A stretch of DNA of 64,000 bases from Watersipora subatra (GCF_963576615.1 NC_088711.1:18818182-18882181), one strand, 5' to 3'; positions 32,881 to 45,944 are shown, numbered from the stretch's first letter. Notes: generated from the letters alone by a model not told the origin. Program-made: numbers and translations.

Positions 32881-33374
32881 CATCTGCTCTGAAAATTAAG
32901 CTCGCCGAGCAGCTGTTGTAGCTAGTGCATCATGTTCTTGTCGCCGCTGCATCTGCTCAAAGATTTCTGCACGTCTGGCCGCTGTAGTGGCTGCTCTGAG
33001 CCGTTTGAGTCGCTGCTGGGTCGGCTCAGCAGTCTCTGCACTTCTAGCAGCTGCAGCATTTATTCTGGCCTGCTCTCAATGTACCTGTGTTAGTTCAGCG
33101 GTTTCTGCTCTACTAACAGTTGCTATTCTGTTTTGTTGTAGGCGTAGCTGTGTTTGCTCTGCAGTTTCTGCACTTCTAGCAGATGCAGTAGCTATTCTGT
33201 TTCGTTGCAGGCGGAGTTGTGTTTGCTTTGCAGTTTCTGCACTTCTAGCAGCTGCAGTAGCAGTGTTTGCGCTGCAGTTTCCGCTTGTCTTGTTGCTGCT
33301 TTGCGAATTCGGTCTCTTTCTTTATGGGAATCAATTTGTTCTTTCGTTTGGGCAGTAGGCTTTTTGGGAGGCAT
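32881..33374 (-). mobile_element. Helitron-like protein fragment, broken
   Basis: The minus strand from 33374 encodes MPPKKPTAQTKEQID and then repeated units of about 25 residues of the type RSAETAEQTQLRLQRNRIAT, predicted coiled coil. Ala/Glu/Arg repeats like these precede the helicase region in some animal Helitron proteins; that assignment is from memory and tentative. No Rep or helicase motifs follow, and the frame is interrupted, so this is a degenerate N-terminal fragment. Confidence 0.4.
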
Positions 33375-33476
33375 TGTACTGCTTCAAGCTTTTCTAAAAG
33401 TGAATGAGATGGTGTGCTTTTTTGTAATATACACTGCTCGCTTTTTTCTCACCGTCGCCTATCGCAACGCTCGGAG

Positions 33477-33831
33477 TGCCCGTGCAGGTTCTGTAGTAGC
33501 TGTAGTTCTGTGGTACTCGTAGCTAGAAAAAAAAGTAAAGGTAACTCAGCTGCGGAAGGAAATGAACATGCTTACTATCACAAACAGTTGCAAATCCAAC
33601 GTTTTTAAGTAGTGAAGGTGTGGCAATTCGTAGACAATAGAACATTGAATAGGAAGTACTGACCTTTTCGACGTAGAAATTTAGTACGTAAAACGCAATA
33701 GCAGTGCCCGTGCATGTTCTGTAATAGCTGTAGTTCTGAAATACTCGTAGCTGGAAAAGAAGTAAAAGTAACTCAGCTGCGGAAGGAAATGAACATGTTT
33801 ATTATCACAAACAGTGGCAAATCCAACGTTT
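33477..33831. repeat. Direct repeat of about 130 bp
   Basis: 33477-33606 and 33704-33831 are similar (GCCCGTGCA.GTTCTGTA ... CTCAGCTGCGGAAGGAAATG), offset by 227 bp. The segment between them (TGTGGCAATTCGTAG ... TTTAGTA) recurs at about 34699-34778. Confidence 0.8.
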
Positions 33832-36800
33832 TCAACCCAAGTCAAGTAGACTCAAGTCAAGTAGACTCATTAATGCGTTTTCTATGGTCAACCGCTGTAG
33901 ACACATTTTTGTGAATTTCCCAGCAATTGCTAGTAACTGAATTTTATTATTTGTTGATAACACAACCAACGATCTTTAAGACTTTAATGGTAGTGACAGT
34001 GATGTCCAAAGGTTTCTCTGTAAAATTGGCCTAAAATTTAATTTTAAATCTTTGTTTGATAATTTCTAACTTAAAAACACCCATTTTTTGTGTAAGTTTT
34101 GAAAACGCCACCGAGTTATAAAACAGTTACTTATGTTGATGACATTATAGCTGGTTCAGATTTAGATTTTTGTGATCACACAGATAATTAAAATAGCAAT
34201 AGCAGCATTGACTCTGATGGTGGTGAAAGCATTGGTTTTGTAATAAGGAACATTGCAGAGGATCGTTTTAGCTTCGTAGCCTCACATCGCTTAAGTTTGT
34301 GAGGCTATGCACAAAATATAGATACAATGAATTTTTTGTATAGCAGTGTTTGTTAACATGTTGGCAAAATCTGCGATGTAACAAAACAAACATTCTAGAA
34401 AGAGTTTCAAATTGAAAAAATATCATGAAGCAATATTGGCAAAATGGCTGGCAGTAGGCCGATAGCTAAATTTGTACATGGACGGAAGTTAAAGGGTTAT
34501 GTAGTGGAGGTATGTGTTGTATTATGTACTTTAGAGTTATCTCCGCACTATTGTATCAATATTATATTCGCATACCTTGTCTGTCCCACTTTGTGTTTCC
34601 TGTCAATAAACAGTTTCCTGTCACCTTCCGCATGGATCGCATTACGCTTACTAATACCAAACTCTTATGTTATCAGAAGCACCCATCGACAATACCACAG
34701 TGTGGCAATTCATAGGCAACACAACATTGAATAAGAAGTACTAACTTTTTTTTCGATGTAGAAATTTAGTAGGTTAGAACTGCGTTTTTTCCAGTGACCG
34801 CAAAAAACAAACGTTTATGTGACCTTCTCGGTAGACGTTAGCAGTAAATATTAATTGCATGTAAACTACGACTAATTAATTTATTTTTATTTAATGTGTA
34901 GTACATTTGTATAGCTGTATAGGCACCTTTGTATAGGTCGCAGAACTCAGGACGGTGCGTTTTAACACGGCAGCAACTTTGCTGTTTAAAACGAAACAGT
35001 GCCATTGGCACTGTAAAGAGGCGCGCTAACCAGAGATCCCATGATTTTTGTGTAAAAACAATGAATAGGTTATGTATAGAGGCGCACTAAATGGAGATTC
35101 CCGTTAGTGTGCACTAGTGGTGAAAAAAACCACAGAATAGCCGCACTCTTTTATAAGCCGAATGGCTCACAAACAGTCAGAAAAAAGTAGCTGCTAATAG
35201 TCCGAAAAGCACGGTACTTTATAAGGCCGACAGACAACGATGGCCGTTTATATAGTAGATTAAAGCATATAATTTTATGTATTAGGTGACAACATCAAAT
35301 ATCAGCATAAATAAACTTAAAATGACGAGTAATAAAGCATTAAATCTGCTACAAATGAAAACTTATAAGTTTTACAAAAAAAGCTTCAGCAGCGGCCAAA
35401 TTAATTTAGATCTGCTGCTGGAATCATGTACTCTAATAATATCTGCTTCAACATGGAAAATTTAGATAGTAAGTTAGGTTAGACTTGACTAAAATATTCT
35501 TAAGTTAAACCTGAGCGGAGGAGAACTATTAGACTTGAGTTAGTTTGAATTAGACTTGAGTTAGTTTGAGTTAGTTTAACAGGTAAGACACAAAGAATAT
35601 TCTTGAGTGCTGAGAGTAACATCAGAGGTTATCATGCAAGTCAGAAAAACTGAAGCCACATGATCGAATGCGATGTTCAAGTTAGTTTGCTACATGAAAT
35701 GCTTTAAACTATTGAGTAAGCCTAGTAACTTTGTGTGCAACATCAAAAACAGCTTTTATTTTTTGAGAGAGATGTGCAACAACAATGAAAATCAATGAGA
35801 CAAAGAAACCTGATGAAATAATGATGTAGAACTTAAAGGAGACAGTTACAGTTGCCATTAAAATATGAATTATTTAAAAATGGAATTACTTACAACTATT
35901 GCATATATTGATAGAAAATAATGCGTATGTTGGCTAAATTAAAAAAGTAAAAATGACCAAACTAATGTTTCCTTGTGAATTGTATAAACACAGATTTTAC
36001 TAATGTTCTATTGAGACAAGTTTGAGGACCCGCCTATAAAAGACTGGCATTATTCAGGTCTGCATGACAACAACTCAGCAACAGAGCGCTAAATGCACCA
36101 TACACCATCCTTCCAAATAATAACTCAAAACAGATAATAGATAAATACGAAGTGAATGCAGGTCAATTAACAGGATAATAGTATGTCACCACTCAATGAA
36201 ATCAGTCTGGGCAGTAAGCTCTAGCTCACTGCCATTGGTTATTGGTCACTGGTCATTGGCTTGCCTGAGATACAAATAATTATTTCATTGCTCTTGTGAG
36301 CCTTAATTGTAAAATGATAATTTCAAGATAGAACAAAACTGCTTTAAATAAAGATAAATATCACTGATACAAAACTAAATTTCATTTTTTATGACTCTTC
36401 CTAGGCAATTGACATTAACACCTTAAAGATCTAAACATGAATTAGACCCAAGACCTAAAATGTTTTCACTAGCATTTTTTGCAGAAAAGGCTAAAAGTTT
36501 GCAACTGAAAAAATGAACAAAAACTAAACAACTTTTAAAAGGCACTGATTGAGTCAACTATTAAAATTGCCAAATATTTAAAAAAAACTGAAACCTATTT
36601 AAAAAATAAAGTGTGAAAAACAATATATTAGACTAAATTGACGACAACATCTCCAAAAATAGTTAAACTCGTCTCGCAAGAATCCGCATCTCCAGATTCT
36701 TCAGAAAAATTCAGAATAGTTTATGAAGAATGAATAAACACAAAAACAATAACCAAAAAATTTTCAGTTGAATTAAATGACAGATATCAATAAATCAAAC

Positions 36801-36836
36801 TCTATTTAGATTTGAAACTAACGCAGGATATTGGAT
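33832..36836. other. Spacer left of the tRNA array
   Basis: No gene is recognised. It contains a 17-bp direct repeat CAAGTCAAGTAGACT at 33841-33872 and a TTAGACTTGAGTTAGTTTG repeat near 35530-35575. A stretch at 35998-36105 vaguely aligns with a minus-strand tRNA-Gln and may be a very old monomer. Confidence 0.45.
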
Positions 36837-37248
36837 ATTGGATAGCAAGGATAGTGGAGCAGCTGCATGCTCTTTATCATTCAACCTTTTAAAATCTGAA
36901 ATCCAAAGGAGTAAGGATTGGTAAACCTAGATTTAGATAACTAATCACATGCAGCCAACAAAAAGAAGGTTACTCCGAAAGAACAAATAGCAGTTTTTAA
37001 GTGCAAACCAGTTCTGGTTTTCCGCTAAATATGTAAATCTGAGATTTAAAACTAAGAAAGAACTCCAGTTTTGTCTAAATTTGCGCTAATATCAAAAGGT
37101 TTTAGCAGAGGACTGCGAAACGCTTTCGACTGAACTTTTACGCACACAAAAGCCTGGTGTTTACTCATTCAATGTTCAACAAAACAGATAACTTTGCTAA
37201 AAATTGACAGCGACACCGAAGAGAGTTGTAGCACAATGAAGCAAAAAT

Positions 37249-37320
37249 AGGTTCTACCGAGATTTGAACTCGGATCGCAGGATTCAAAGTCCTGAGTGCT
37301 AACCATTACACCATAGAACC
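37249..37320 (-). tRNA. tRNA-Gln(TTG), copy 1
   Basis: 72 nt including discriminator T. Stems GGTTCTA/TAGAACC, GTG/CAC, CAGGA/TCCTG and CCGAG/CTCGG all pair; the anticodon loop is CTTTGAA. A-box TGGTGTAATGG and T-loop TTCAAAT are present; a T5 terminator follows. Reference copy for the list below. Confidence 0.93.
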
Positions 37321-37758
37321 GATATCAACAGCAGCGATGTGTCGTTCAATTGCGCAAAGATAATGGAGGTGATATATGCTCTTTATCATTCAACCTTTTT
37401 AAATCTGAAATCCAAGGGAATCATGATTAGTGAACATAGATTTAGATAACTATTCACATGCAGCAAACAAAATAGGTTACTCTGAAACAACAAATAGCAA
37501 GCTTTAAATGAAAAAAACGTTGAAGTTTTGAGAAAATTAATTTGAAAGTCTGAGAATTAAAAAGGAGTAGAAGCTCTAATTTTGCCAAAATTTTCACTGA
37601 TATTAAAAACCCTTTACAGATGAAATCCAACCACTTTTGACTGAGCTTTCACACACACAAAAGTCTTGTGTTTACTCATTCGATGTTCAACAAAAAAGAG
37701 AACTTTGACAAAGATTGACAGCGACACCGATGAAAGTTGTAGCACAATGAAGAAAAAT

Positions 37759-37830
37759 AGGTTTTACCGAAATTTGAACTTGGATCGCAGGATTCAGAGT
37801 CCTGAGTGCTAACCATTACACCATAGAACC
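37759..37830 (-). tRNA. tRNA-Gln(CTG), copy 2, degenerate
   Basis: One acceptor mismatch (C5 against A) and a T-stem A-C mismatch plus wobble. T5 terminator. Likely pseudogene. Confidence 0.6.
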
Positions 37831-38269
37831 GATATCAACAGCAGCATGCGTCGTTCAATTGCGCAAAGATAATGGATGTGGTATATGCTCCTTATCATGC
37901 AACCTTTTAAAGTCTGAAATCCAAGGGAATCATGATTGGTGAAGATAGATTTAAATAACTATTCACATGCAGCCAACAAAAAACCGTTTACCCTAAAACA
38001 AAAAATAGCAAATTTTAAATGAAAAAAACGTTGAAGTTTTGAGAAAATTAATTTGAAAGTCTGAGAATTAAAAAGGAGTAGAAGCTCTAATTTTGCCAAA
38101 AATTGAACTAATGTAAAACCTTTTAACAGATGAGTTCCAACCACTTTCGACTGAGCTTTCACACACACAAAAGCCTGGTGTTTACTCATTCGATGTTCAA
38201 CAAAGAAGAAAACTTTGACAAAGATTGACAGCGACACCGAAGAGAGTAGTAGCACAATGAAGCAAAAAT

Positions 38270-38341
38270 AGGTTTTACCGAAATTTGAACTTGGATCGCA
38301 GGATTCAGAGTCCTGAGTGCTAACCATTACACCATAGAACC
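38270..38341 (-). tRNA. tRNA-Gln(CTG), copy 3, degenerate
   Basis: Same acceptor and T-stem changes as copy 2, so copies 2 and 3 share a decayed ancestor. Confidence 0.6.
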
Positions 38342-38783
38342 AATATCAACAGCAGCGATGCGTCGTTCAAATGCGCAAAGATAATGGAGGTGGTATATGC
38401 TCTTTATCATTCAACCTTTTTAAATCTGAAATCCAAGGGAATCATGATTAGTGAACATAGATTTAGAAAACTATTCACATGCAGCAAACAAAATAGGTTA
38501 CTCTGAAACAACAAATAGCAAGCTTTAAATGAAAAACAAAACGTTGAAGTTTTGATGAAATTATTATGAAAGTCTGAGAACTAAAAACAAGAAAAAACTC
38601 TAATTTTGCCAAAATTTTCACTGATATTAAAAATTTTTAACGAATAAGTTCCAACCACTTTCGACTGAGCTTTCACGCACACAAAAGCCTGGTGTTTACT
38701 CATTCGATGTTCAACAAAGAAGAAAAGTTCGACAAAGATTGACAGCGACACCAAAAAGAGCAGTAGCACAATGAAGCAAAAAT

Positions 38784-38855
38784 AGGTTCTACCGAGATTT
38801 GAACTCGGATCGCAGGATTCAGAGTCCTGAGTGCTAACCATTACACCATAGAACC
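38784..38855 (-). tRNA. tRNA-Gln(CTG), copy 4
   Basis: Anticodon loop CTCTGAA; all stems pair; T5 terminator. Confidence 0.93.
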
Positions 38856-39296
38856 GATATCAACAGCAGCGATGTGTCGCTCAAATGCGCAAAGACAATG
38901 AAGGTGCTACATGCTCTTTATAATTCAACATTTTAAAGTCTGAAATCCAAGGGACTAATGATTGGTGAATATAGATTTAGATATCTATTCAACTGCAGCC
39001 AACAAAAAACAGGTTACCGTAAAACAACAAATAAAAACTTTGAATGAAAAAAAAACGTTGAATTTTTGATAAAATTAATTTGAAAGTCTGAGAATTAAAA
39101 AGGAGTAGAAGCTCTAATTTTGCCAAAAATTGAACTAATATAAAAACTTTTAACAGATGAGTTCCAACCACTTTCGACTGAGCTTTCACACACACAAAAG
39201 CCATGTGTTTACTCATTCGATGTTCAACAAAGAAGAAAATTTCGAAAAAGATTGACAGCGACACCGAAGAGAGTAGTAGCACGATGGAGCAAAAAT

Positions 39297-39368
39297 AGGT
39301 TCTACCGAGATTTGAACGCGGATCGCAGGATTCAGAGTCCTGAGTGCTAACCATTACACCATAGAACC
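39297..39368 (-). tRNA. tRNA-Gln(CTG), copy 5
   Basis: One T-stem mismatch (CCGCG against CTCGG); otherwise intact. Confidence 0.8.
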
Positions 39369-39809
39369 GATATCAACAGCAGCGACGCGTCGTTCATTCG
39401 CGCAAAGGAAATGGAGGTGCTCTTTGCTCTTTATCATTCAACCTTTTAAAATCTGAAATCCAAGGGAATCATGATTGGTGAATATAGACTTAGATATCTA
39501 TTCACATGCAGCCAACAAAAAACAGGTTACCGTAAAACAACAAATAAAAACTTTGAATGAAAAAAAAACGTTGAATTTTTGATAAAATTAATTTGAAAGT
39601 CTGAGAATTAAAAAGGAGTAGAAGCTCTAATTTTGCCAAAAATTGAACTAATATAAAAACTTTTAACAGATGAGTTCCAACCACTTTCGACTGAGCTTTC
39701 ACACACACAAAAGCCTGGTGTTTACTCATTCGATGTTCAACAAAGAAGAAAATTTCGAAAAAGATTGACAGCGACACCGAAGAGAGTAGTAGCACGATGG
39801 AGCAAAAAT

Positions 39810-39881
39810 AGGTTCTACCGAGATTTGAACTCGGATCGCAGGATTCAAAGTCCTGAGTGCTAACCATTACACCATAGAACC
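39810..39881 (-). tRNA. tRNA-Gln(TTG), copy 6
   Basis: Intact cloverleaf, T5 terminator. Confidence 0.93.
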
Positions 39882-40323
39882 GACATCAACAGCAGCGATG
39901 TGTCGTTCAATTGCGCAAAGATAATGAAGGTGCTACATGTTCTTTATCATTCAACTTTTTAAAATCTGAAATCCAAGGGACTCATGATTGGTGAACATAG
40001 ATTTAAATAACTATTCACATGCAGCCAACAAAAAACAGGTTACCCTGAAACAACAAATTGCAAACTTTGAATGAAAAAAAAACGTTGAAGTTTTGATAAA
40101 ATTAATATGAAAATCTGAGAATTAAAAAGGAGTAAAAGCTCTAATTTTGCCAAACTTTTCACTGATATTAAAAACCCTTTACAGATGAGTTCCAACCACT
40201 TTTGACTGAGCTTTTACACCCACAAAAGCCTGGTGTTTACTCATTCGATGTTCAACAAAAAAAAAAATTTTGACAAATATTGACAGCGACACCGATGAGA
40301 GTTGTAGCACAATGAAGCAAATT

Positions 40324-40395
40324 GGGTTCTACCGAGATTTGAATTCGGATCGCAGGATTCAGAGTCCTGAGTGCTAACTATTACACCATAGAACC
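40324..40395 (-). tRNA. tRNA-Gln(CTG), copy 7, degenerate
   Basis: The discriminator is C, one of the invariant D-loop G pair is A, T-stem G53 is A (weakening the B-box), and only T3 follows. Probably inactive. Confidence 0.55.
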
Positions 40396-40831
40396 GATAT
40401 CAACAGCAGCGATGTGTCGTTCGATCGCACAAAGATAATGGATGTGGTATATGCTCTTTATCATTCAACCTTTTAAAATCTGAAATCCAAGAGAATCATG
40501 ATTGGTGAACATAGATTTAAATAACTATTCACACGCAGCAAACAAAATTGGTTACTCTGAAACAACAAATAGTAAGTTTTAAATGAAATACAAAACGTTT
40601 AATTTTCAATAAATATGAAAGTCTGAGAACTAAAAATGAGAAAAAGCTGTAATTTTGCCTAAATTTGCACTGATATAAAAACTTTTAACAGATGAGTTCC
40701 AAACACTTTCGACTGAGCTTTCTCGCACACAAAAGCCTGGTGTTTACTCATTCAATGTTCAACAAAAAAGAGAACTTTGACAAAGATTGACAGCGACACC
40801 GAAGAGAGTTGTAGCACAATGAAGCAAAAAT

Positions 40832-40903
40832 AGGTTCTACCGAGATTTGAACTCGGATCGCAGGATTCAAAGTCCTGAGTGCTAACCATTACACTATAGA
40901 ACC
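40832..40903 (-). tRNA. tRNA-Gln(TTG), copy 8
   Basis: A9 instead of G9, still within the A-box consensus (TAGTGTAATGG); stems pair; T5. Confidence 0.9.
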
Positions 40904-41344
40904 GATATCAACAGCAGCGATGCGTCGTTCAATCGCGCAAAGGAAATGGAGGTGCTCTATGCTCTTTATCATTCAACCTTTTAAAATCTGAAATCCAAGG
41001 GAATCATGATTGGTGAATATAGATTTAGATATCTATTCACATGCAGCCAACAAAAAACAGGTTATCGTAAAACAACAAATAAAAACTTTGAATGAAAAAA
41101 AAACGTTGAATTTTTGATAAAATTACTTTGAAAGTCTGAGAATTAAAAAGGAGTAGAAGCTCTAATTTTGATAAAAATTGAACTAATATAAAAACTTTTA
41201 ACAGATGAGTTCCAACCACTTTTGACTGAGCTTTCACACACACAAAAGCCTGGTGTTTACTCATTCGATGTTCAACAAAGAAGAAAACTTCGACAAATAT
41301 CAACAGCGACACCGAAGAGAGTTGTAGCACAATGAAGCAAAAAT

Positions 41345-41416
41345 AGGTTCTACCGAGATTTGAACTCGGATCGCAGGATTCAGAGTCCTGAGTGCTAACC
41401 ATTACACCATAGAACC
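41345..41416 (-). tRNA. tRNA-Gln(CTG), copy 9
   Basis: Intact cloverleaf, T5. Confidence 0.93.
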
Positions 41417-41856
41417 GATATCAACAGCAGCGATGTGTCGCTCAAATGCGCAAAGATAATGGAGGTGGTATATGCTCTTTATCATTCAACCTTTTTAAAT
41501 CTGAAATCCAAGAGAATCATGATTGGTGAATATAGATTTAGATAACTAAGGACATGCAGTCAACAAAAAACAGGTTACCGTAAAACAACAAATAAAAACT
41601 TTGAATGAAAAAAAACGTTGAATTTTTGGTAAAATTAACTTGAAAGTCTGAGAATTAAAAAGGAGTAGAAGCTCTAATTTTGCCAAAAATTGAACTAATA
41701 TAAAAACTTTTAACAGATGAGTTCCAACCACTTTCGACTGAGCTTTCTCGTACACAAAAGCCTGGTGTTTACTCATTCGATGTTCAACAAAAAAGATAAC
41801 TTTTACAAAGATTGACAGCGACACCGAAGAGAGTTGTAGCACAATGAAGCAAAAAT

Positions 41857-41928
41857 AGGTTCTACCGAGATTTGAACTTGGATCGCAGGATTCAGAGTCC
41901 TGAGTGCTAACCATTACACCATAGAACC
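41857..41928 (-). tRNA. tRNA-Gln(CTG), copy 10
   Basis: One A-C mismatch in the T-stem (CCAAG); otherwise intact, T5. Confidence 0.8.
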
Positions 41929-42364
41929 GATATCAACAGCAGCGATGTGTCGTTCAATCGCACAAAGATAATGGATGCGGTATATGCTCTTCATCATTCA
42001 ACTTTTTAAAATCTGAAATCCAAGGGAATCATGATTGGTGAAGATAGATTTAAATAACTATTCACATGGGGCCAACAAACTTGGTTATTCTGAAACAACA
42101 AATAGTAAGTTTTAAATGAAATACAAAACGTTTAATTTTTAATAAATATGAAAGTCTGAGAACTAAAAATGAGAAAAAGCTGTAATTTTTCCTAAATTTG
42201 CACTGATATAAAAACTTTTAACAGATGAGTTCCAGCAACTTTCGACTGAACTTTCTCGCACACAAAAGCCTGGTGTTTACTCATTCGATGTTCAACAAAG
42301 AAGAAAACTTCGACAAATATCAACAGCGACACCGAAGAGAGTTGTAGCACAATGAAGCAAAAAT

Positions 42365-42436
42365 AGGTTCTACCGAGATTTGAACTCGGATCGCAGGATT
42401 CAGAGTCCTGAGTGCTAACCATTACACCATAGAACC
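42365..42436 (-). tRNA. tRNA-Gln(CTG), copy 11
   Basis: Intact, T5. Duplicate partner of copy 28 (offset 8,687 bp). Confidence 0.93.
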
Positions 42437-42878
42437 GATATCAACAGCAACGATGTGTCGCCCAAATGCGCAAAGATAATGGAGGTGGTATATGCTCTTT
42501 ATCATTCAACCTTTTTAAATCTGAAATCCAAGAGAATCATGATTGGTGAATATAGATTTAGATAACAATTCACATGCAGCCAACAAAAAACAGGTTATCG
42601 TAAAACGACAAATAAAAACTTTGAATGAAAAGAAAATCGTTGAATTTTTGATAAAAGTAATTTGAAAGTCTGAGAACTAAAAAGGAGTAGAAGCTCTAAT
42701 TTTGCCAAAATTTGAACTAATATAAAAACTTTTAACAGATGAGTTCCAACCACTTTTGACTGAGCTTTCACGCACACAAAAGCCTGGTGTTTACTCATTC
42801 GATGTTCAACAAAGAAGAAAATTTCGAAAAAGATTGACAGCGACACCGAAGAGAGTAGTAGCACGATGGAGCAAAAAT

Positions 42879-42950
42879 AGGTTCTACCGAGATTTGAACT
42901 CGGATCGCAGGATTCAGAGTCCTGAGTGCTAACCATTACACCATAGAACC
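42879..42950 (-). tRNA. tRNA-Gln(CTG), copy 12
   Basis: Intact, T5. Partner of copy 29. Confidence 0.93.
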
Positions 42951-43385
42951 AATATCAACAGCAGCGATGTGTCGTTCAATCGCACAAAGATAATGGATGC
43001 GGTATATGCTCTTCATCATTCAACTTTTTAAAATCTGAAATCCAAGGGAATCATGATTGGTGAAGATAGATTTAAATAACTATTCACATGGGGCCAACAA
43101 ACTTGGTTATTCTGAAACAACAAATAGTAAGTTTTAAATGAAATACAAAACGTTTAATTTTTAATAAATATGAAAGTCTGAGAACTAAAAATGAGAAAAA
43201 GCTGTAATTTTGCCTAAATTTGCCCTAATATAAAAACTTTTAACAGATGAGTTCCAGCAACTTTCGACTGAGCTTTCTCGCACACAAAAGCCTGGTGTTT
43301 ACTCATTCGTTGTTCAACAAAGAAGAAAACTTCGACAAAGATTGACAGCGACACCGAACAGAGTTGTAGCACAATGAAGCAAAAT

Positions 43386-43457
43386 AGGTTCTACCAAGAT
43401 TTGAACTCGGATCGCAGGATTCAAAGTCCTGAGTGCTAACCATTACACCATAGAACC
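43386..43457 (-). tRNA. tRNA-Gln(TTG), copy 13
   Basis: A G-T wobble in the T-stem; T4 terminator. Partner of copy 30. Confidence 0.88.
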
Positions 43458-43898
43458 GACATCAACAGCAGCGATGTGTCGTTCAATTGCGCAAAGATAA
43501 TGAAGGTGCTACATGTTCTTTATCATTCAACTTTTTAAAATCTGAAATCCAAGGGACTCATGATTGGTGAACATAGATTTAAATAACTATTCACATGCAG
43601 CCAACAAAAACAGGTTACCCTGAAACAACAAATTGCAAACTTTGAATGAGAAAAAAACGTTGAAGTTTTGATAAAATTAATATGAAAATCTGAGAATTAA
43701 AAAGGAGTAAAAGCTCTAACTTTGCCAAAATTTTCACTGATATTAAAAACCCTTTACAGATGAGTTCCAACCACTTTTGACTGAGCTTTCACACCCACAA
43801 AAGCCTGGTGTTTACTCATTCGATGTTCAACAAAAAAAATAACTTTGACAAATATTGACAGCGACACCGAAGAGAGTTGTAGCACAATGAAGCAAAAT

Positions 43899-43970
43899 AG
43901 GTTCTACCGAGATTTGAATTCGGATCGCAGGATTCAGAGTCCTGAGTGCTAACCATTACACCATAGAACC
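43899..43970 (-). tRNA. tRNA-Gln(CTG), copy 14
   Basis: G53 is A, breaking a T-stem pair and weakening the B-box; T4. Partner of copy 31. Confidence 0.72.
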
Positions 43971-44406
43971 GATATCAACAGCAGCGATGTGTCGTTCGAT
44001 TGCACAAAGATAATGGATGTGGTATATGCTCTGTATCATTCAACCTTTTAAAATCTGAAATCCAAGAGAATCATGATTGGTGAACATAGATTTAAATAAC
44101 TATTCACACGCAGCCAACAAAATTGGTTACTCTGAAACAACAAATAGTAAGTTTTAAATGAAATACAAAACGTTTAATTTTCAATAAATATGAAAGTCTG
44201 AGAACTAAAAATGAGAAAAAGCTCTAATTTTGCCTAAATTTTCACTAATATATAAACTTTTAATGAATAAGTTCCAACCACGTTCTACTGAGCTTTCAAA
44301 CACACAAAAGCCTGGTGTTTACTCATTCAATGTTCAACAAAAAAGATAACTTTGACAAAGATTGACAGCGACACCGAAGAGAGTTGTAGCACAATGAAGC
44401 AAAAAT

Positions 44407-44478
44407 AGGTTCTACCGAGATTTGAACTCGGATCGCAGGATTCAAAGTCCTGAGTGCTAACCATTACACTATAGAACC
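44407..44478 (-). tRNA. tRNA-Gln(TTG), copy 15
   Basis: A9 variant, stems pair, T5. Partner of copies 20 and 32. Confidence 0.9.
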
Positions 44479-44919
44479 AATATCAACAGCAGCGATGTGT
44501 CGTTCGATTGCACAAAGATAATGGATGTGGTATATGCTCTGTATCATTCAATCTTTTAAAATCTGAAATCCAAGAGAATCATGATTGGTGAACATAGATT
44601 TAAATAACTATTCACATGCAGCCAACAAAAAACAGGTTACCGTAAAACAACAAATAAAAACTTTGAATGAAAAAAAAACGTTGAAGTTTGGATAAAATTA
44701 ATTTGAAAGTCTGAGAATTAAAAAGGAGTAGAAGCTCTAATTTTGATAAAAATTGAACTAATATAAAAACTTTTAACAGATGAGTTCCAACCACTTTCGA
44801 CTGAGCTTTCACACACACAAAAGCCTGGTGTTTACTCATTCGATGTTCAACAAAGAAGAAAACTTCAACAAATATCAACAGCGACACCGAAGAGAGTTGT
44901 AGCACAATGAAGCAAAGAT

Positions 44920-44991
44920 ATGTTCTACCGAGATTTGAACTCGGATCGCAGGATTCAAAGTCCTGAGTGCTAACCATTACACCATAGAACC
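44920..44991 (-). tRNA. tRNA-Gln(TTG), copy 16, weakened
   Basis: C72 is A, opening the first acceptor pair, and the downstream run is only T3. Shares this with copies 21, 33 and 39. Confidence 0.65.
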
Positions 44992-45431
44992 GATATCAAC
45001 AGCAGCGATGTGTCGTTCAATCGCACAAAGATAATGGATGTGGTATATGCTCTTTATCATTCAACTTTTTAAAATCTGAAATCCAAGGAAATCATGATTA
45101 GTGAACATAGATTTAAATAACTATTCACATGCAGCCAACAAAAAACAGGTTAACCTGAAACAACAAATAAAAACTTTGAATGAAAAAAAACGTTGAATTT
45201 TTGGTAAAATTAACTTGAAAGTCTGAGAATTAAAAAGGAGTAGAAGCTCTAATTTTGCCAAAAATTGAACTAATATAAAAACTTTTAACAGATGAGTTCC
45301 AACCACTTTCGACTGAGCTTTCTCGCACACAAAAGCCTGGTGTTTACTCATTCGATGTTCAACAAAAAAGATAACTTTTACAAAGATTGACAGCGACACC
45401 GAAGAGAGTTGTAGCACAATGAAGCAAAAAT

Positions 45432-45503
45432 AGGTTCTACCGAGATTTGAACTCGGATCGCAGGATTCAAAGTCCTGAGTGCTAACCATTACACTATAGA
45501 ACC
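45432..45503 (-). tRNA. tRNA-Gln(TTG), copy 17
   Basis: A9 variant, stems pair, T5. Confidence 0.9.
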
Positions 45504-45944
45504 GATATCAACAGCAGCGATGCGTCGTTCAATCGCGCAAAGGAAATGGAGGTGCTCTATGCTCTTTATCATTCAACCTTTTAAAATCTGAAATCCAAGG
45601 GAATCATGATTGGTGAATATAGATTAAGATATCTATTCACATGCAGCCAACAAAAAACAGGTTACCGTAAAACAACAAATAAAAACTTTGAATGAAAAAA
45701 AAACGTTGAATTTTTGATAAAATTACTTTGAAAGTCTGAGAATTAAAAAGGAGTAGAAGCTTTAATTTTGCCAAAAATTGAACTAATATAAAAACTTTTA
45801 ACAGATGAGTTCCAACCACTTTCGACTGAGCTTTCACACACACAAAAGCCTGGTGTTTACTCATTCGATGTTCAACAAAGAAGAAAACTTCGACAAATAT
45901 CAACAGCGACACTGAAGAGAGTTGTAGCACAATGAAGCAAAAAC

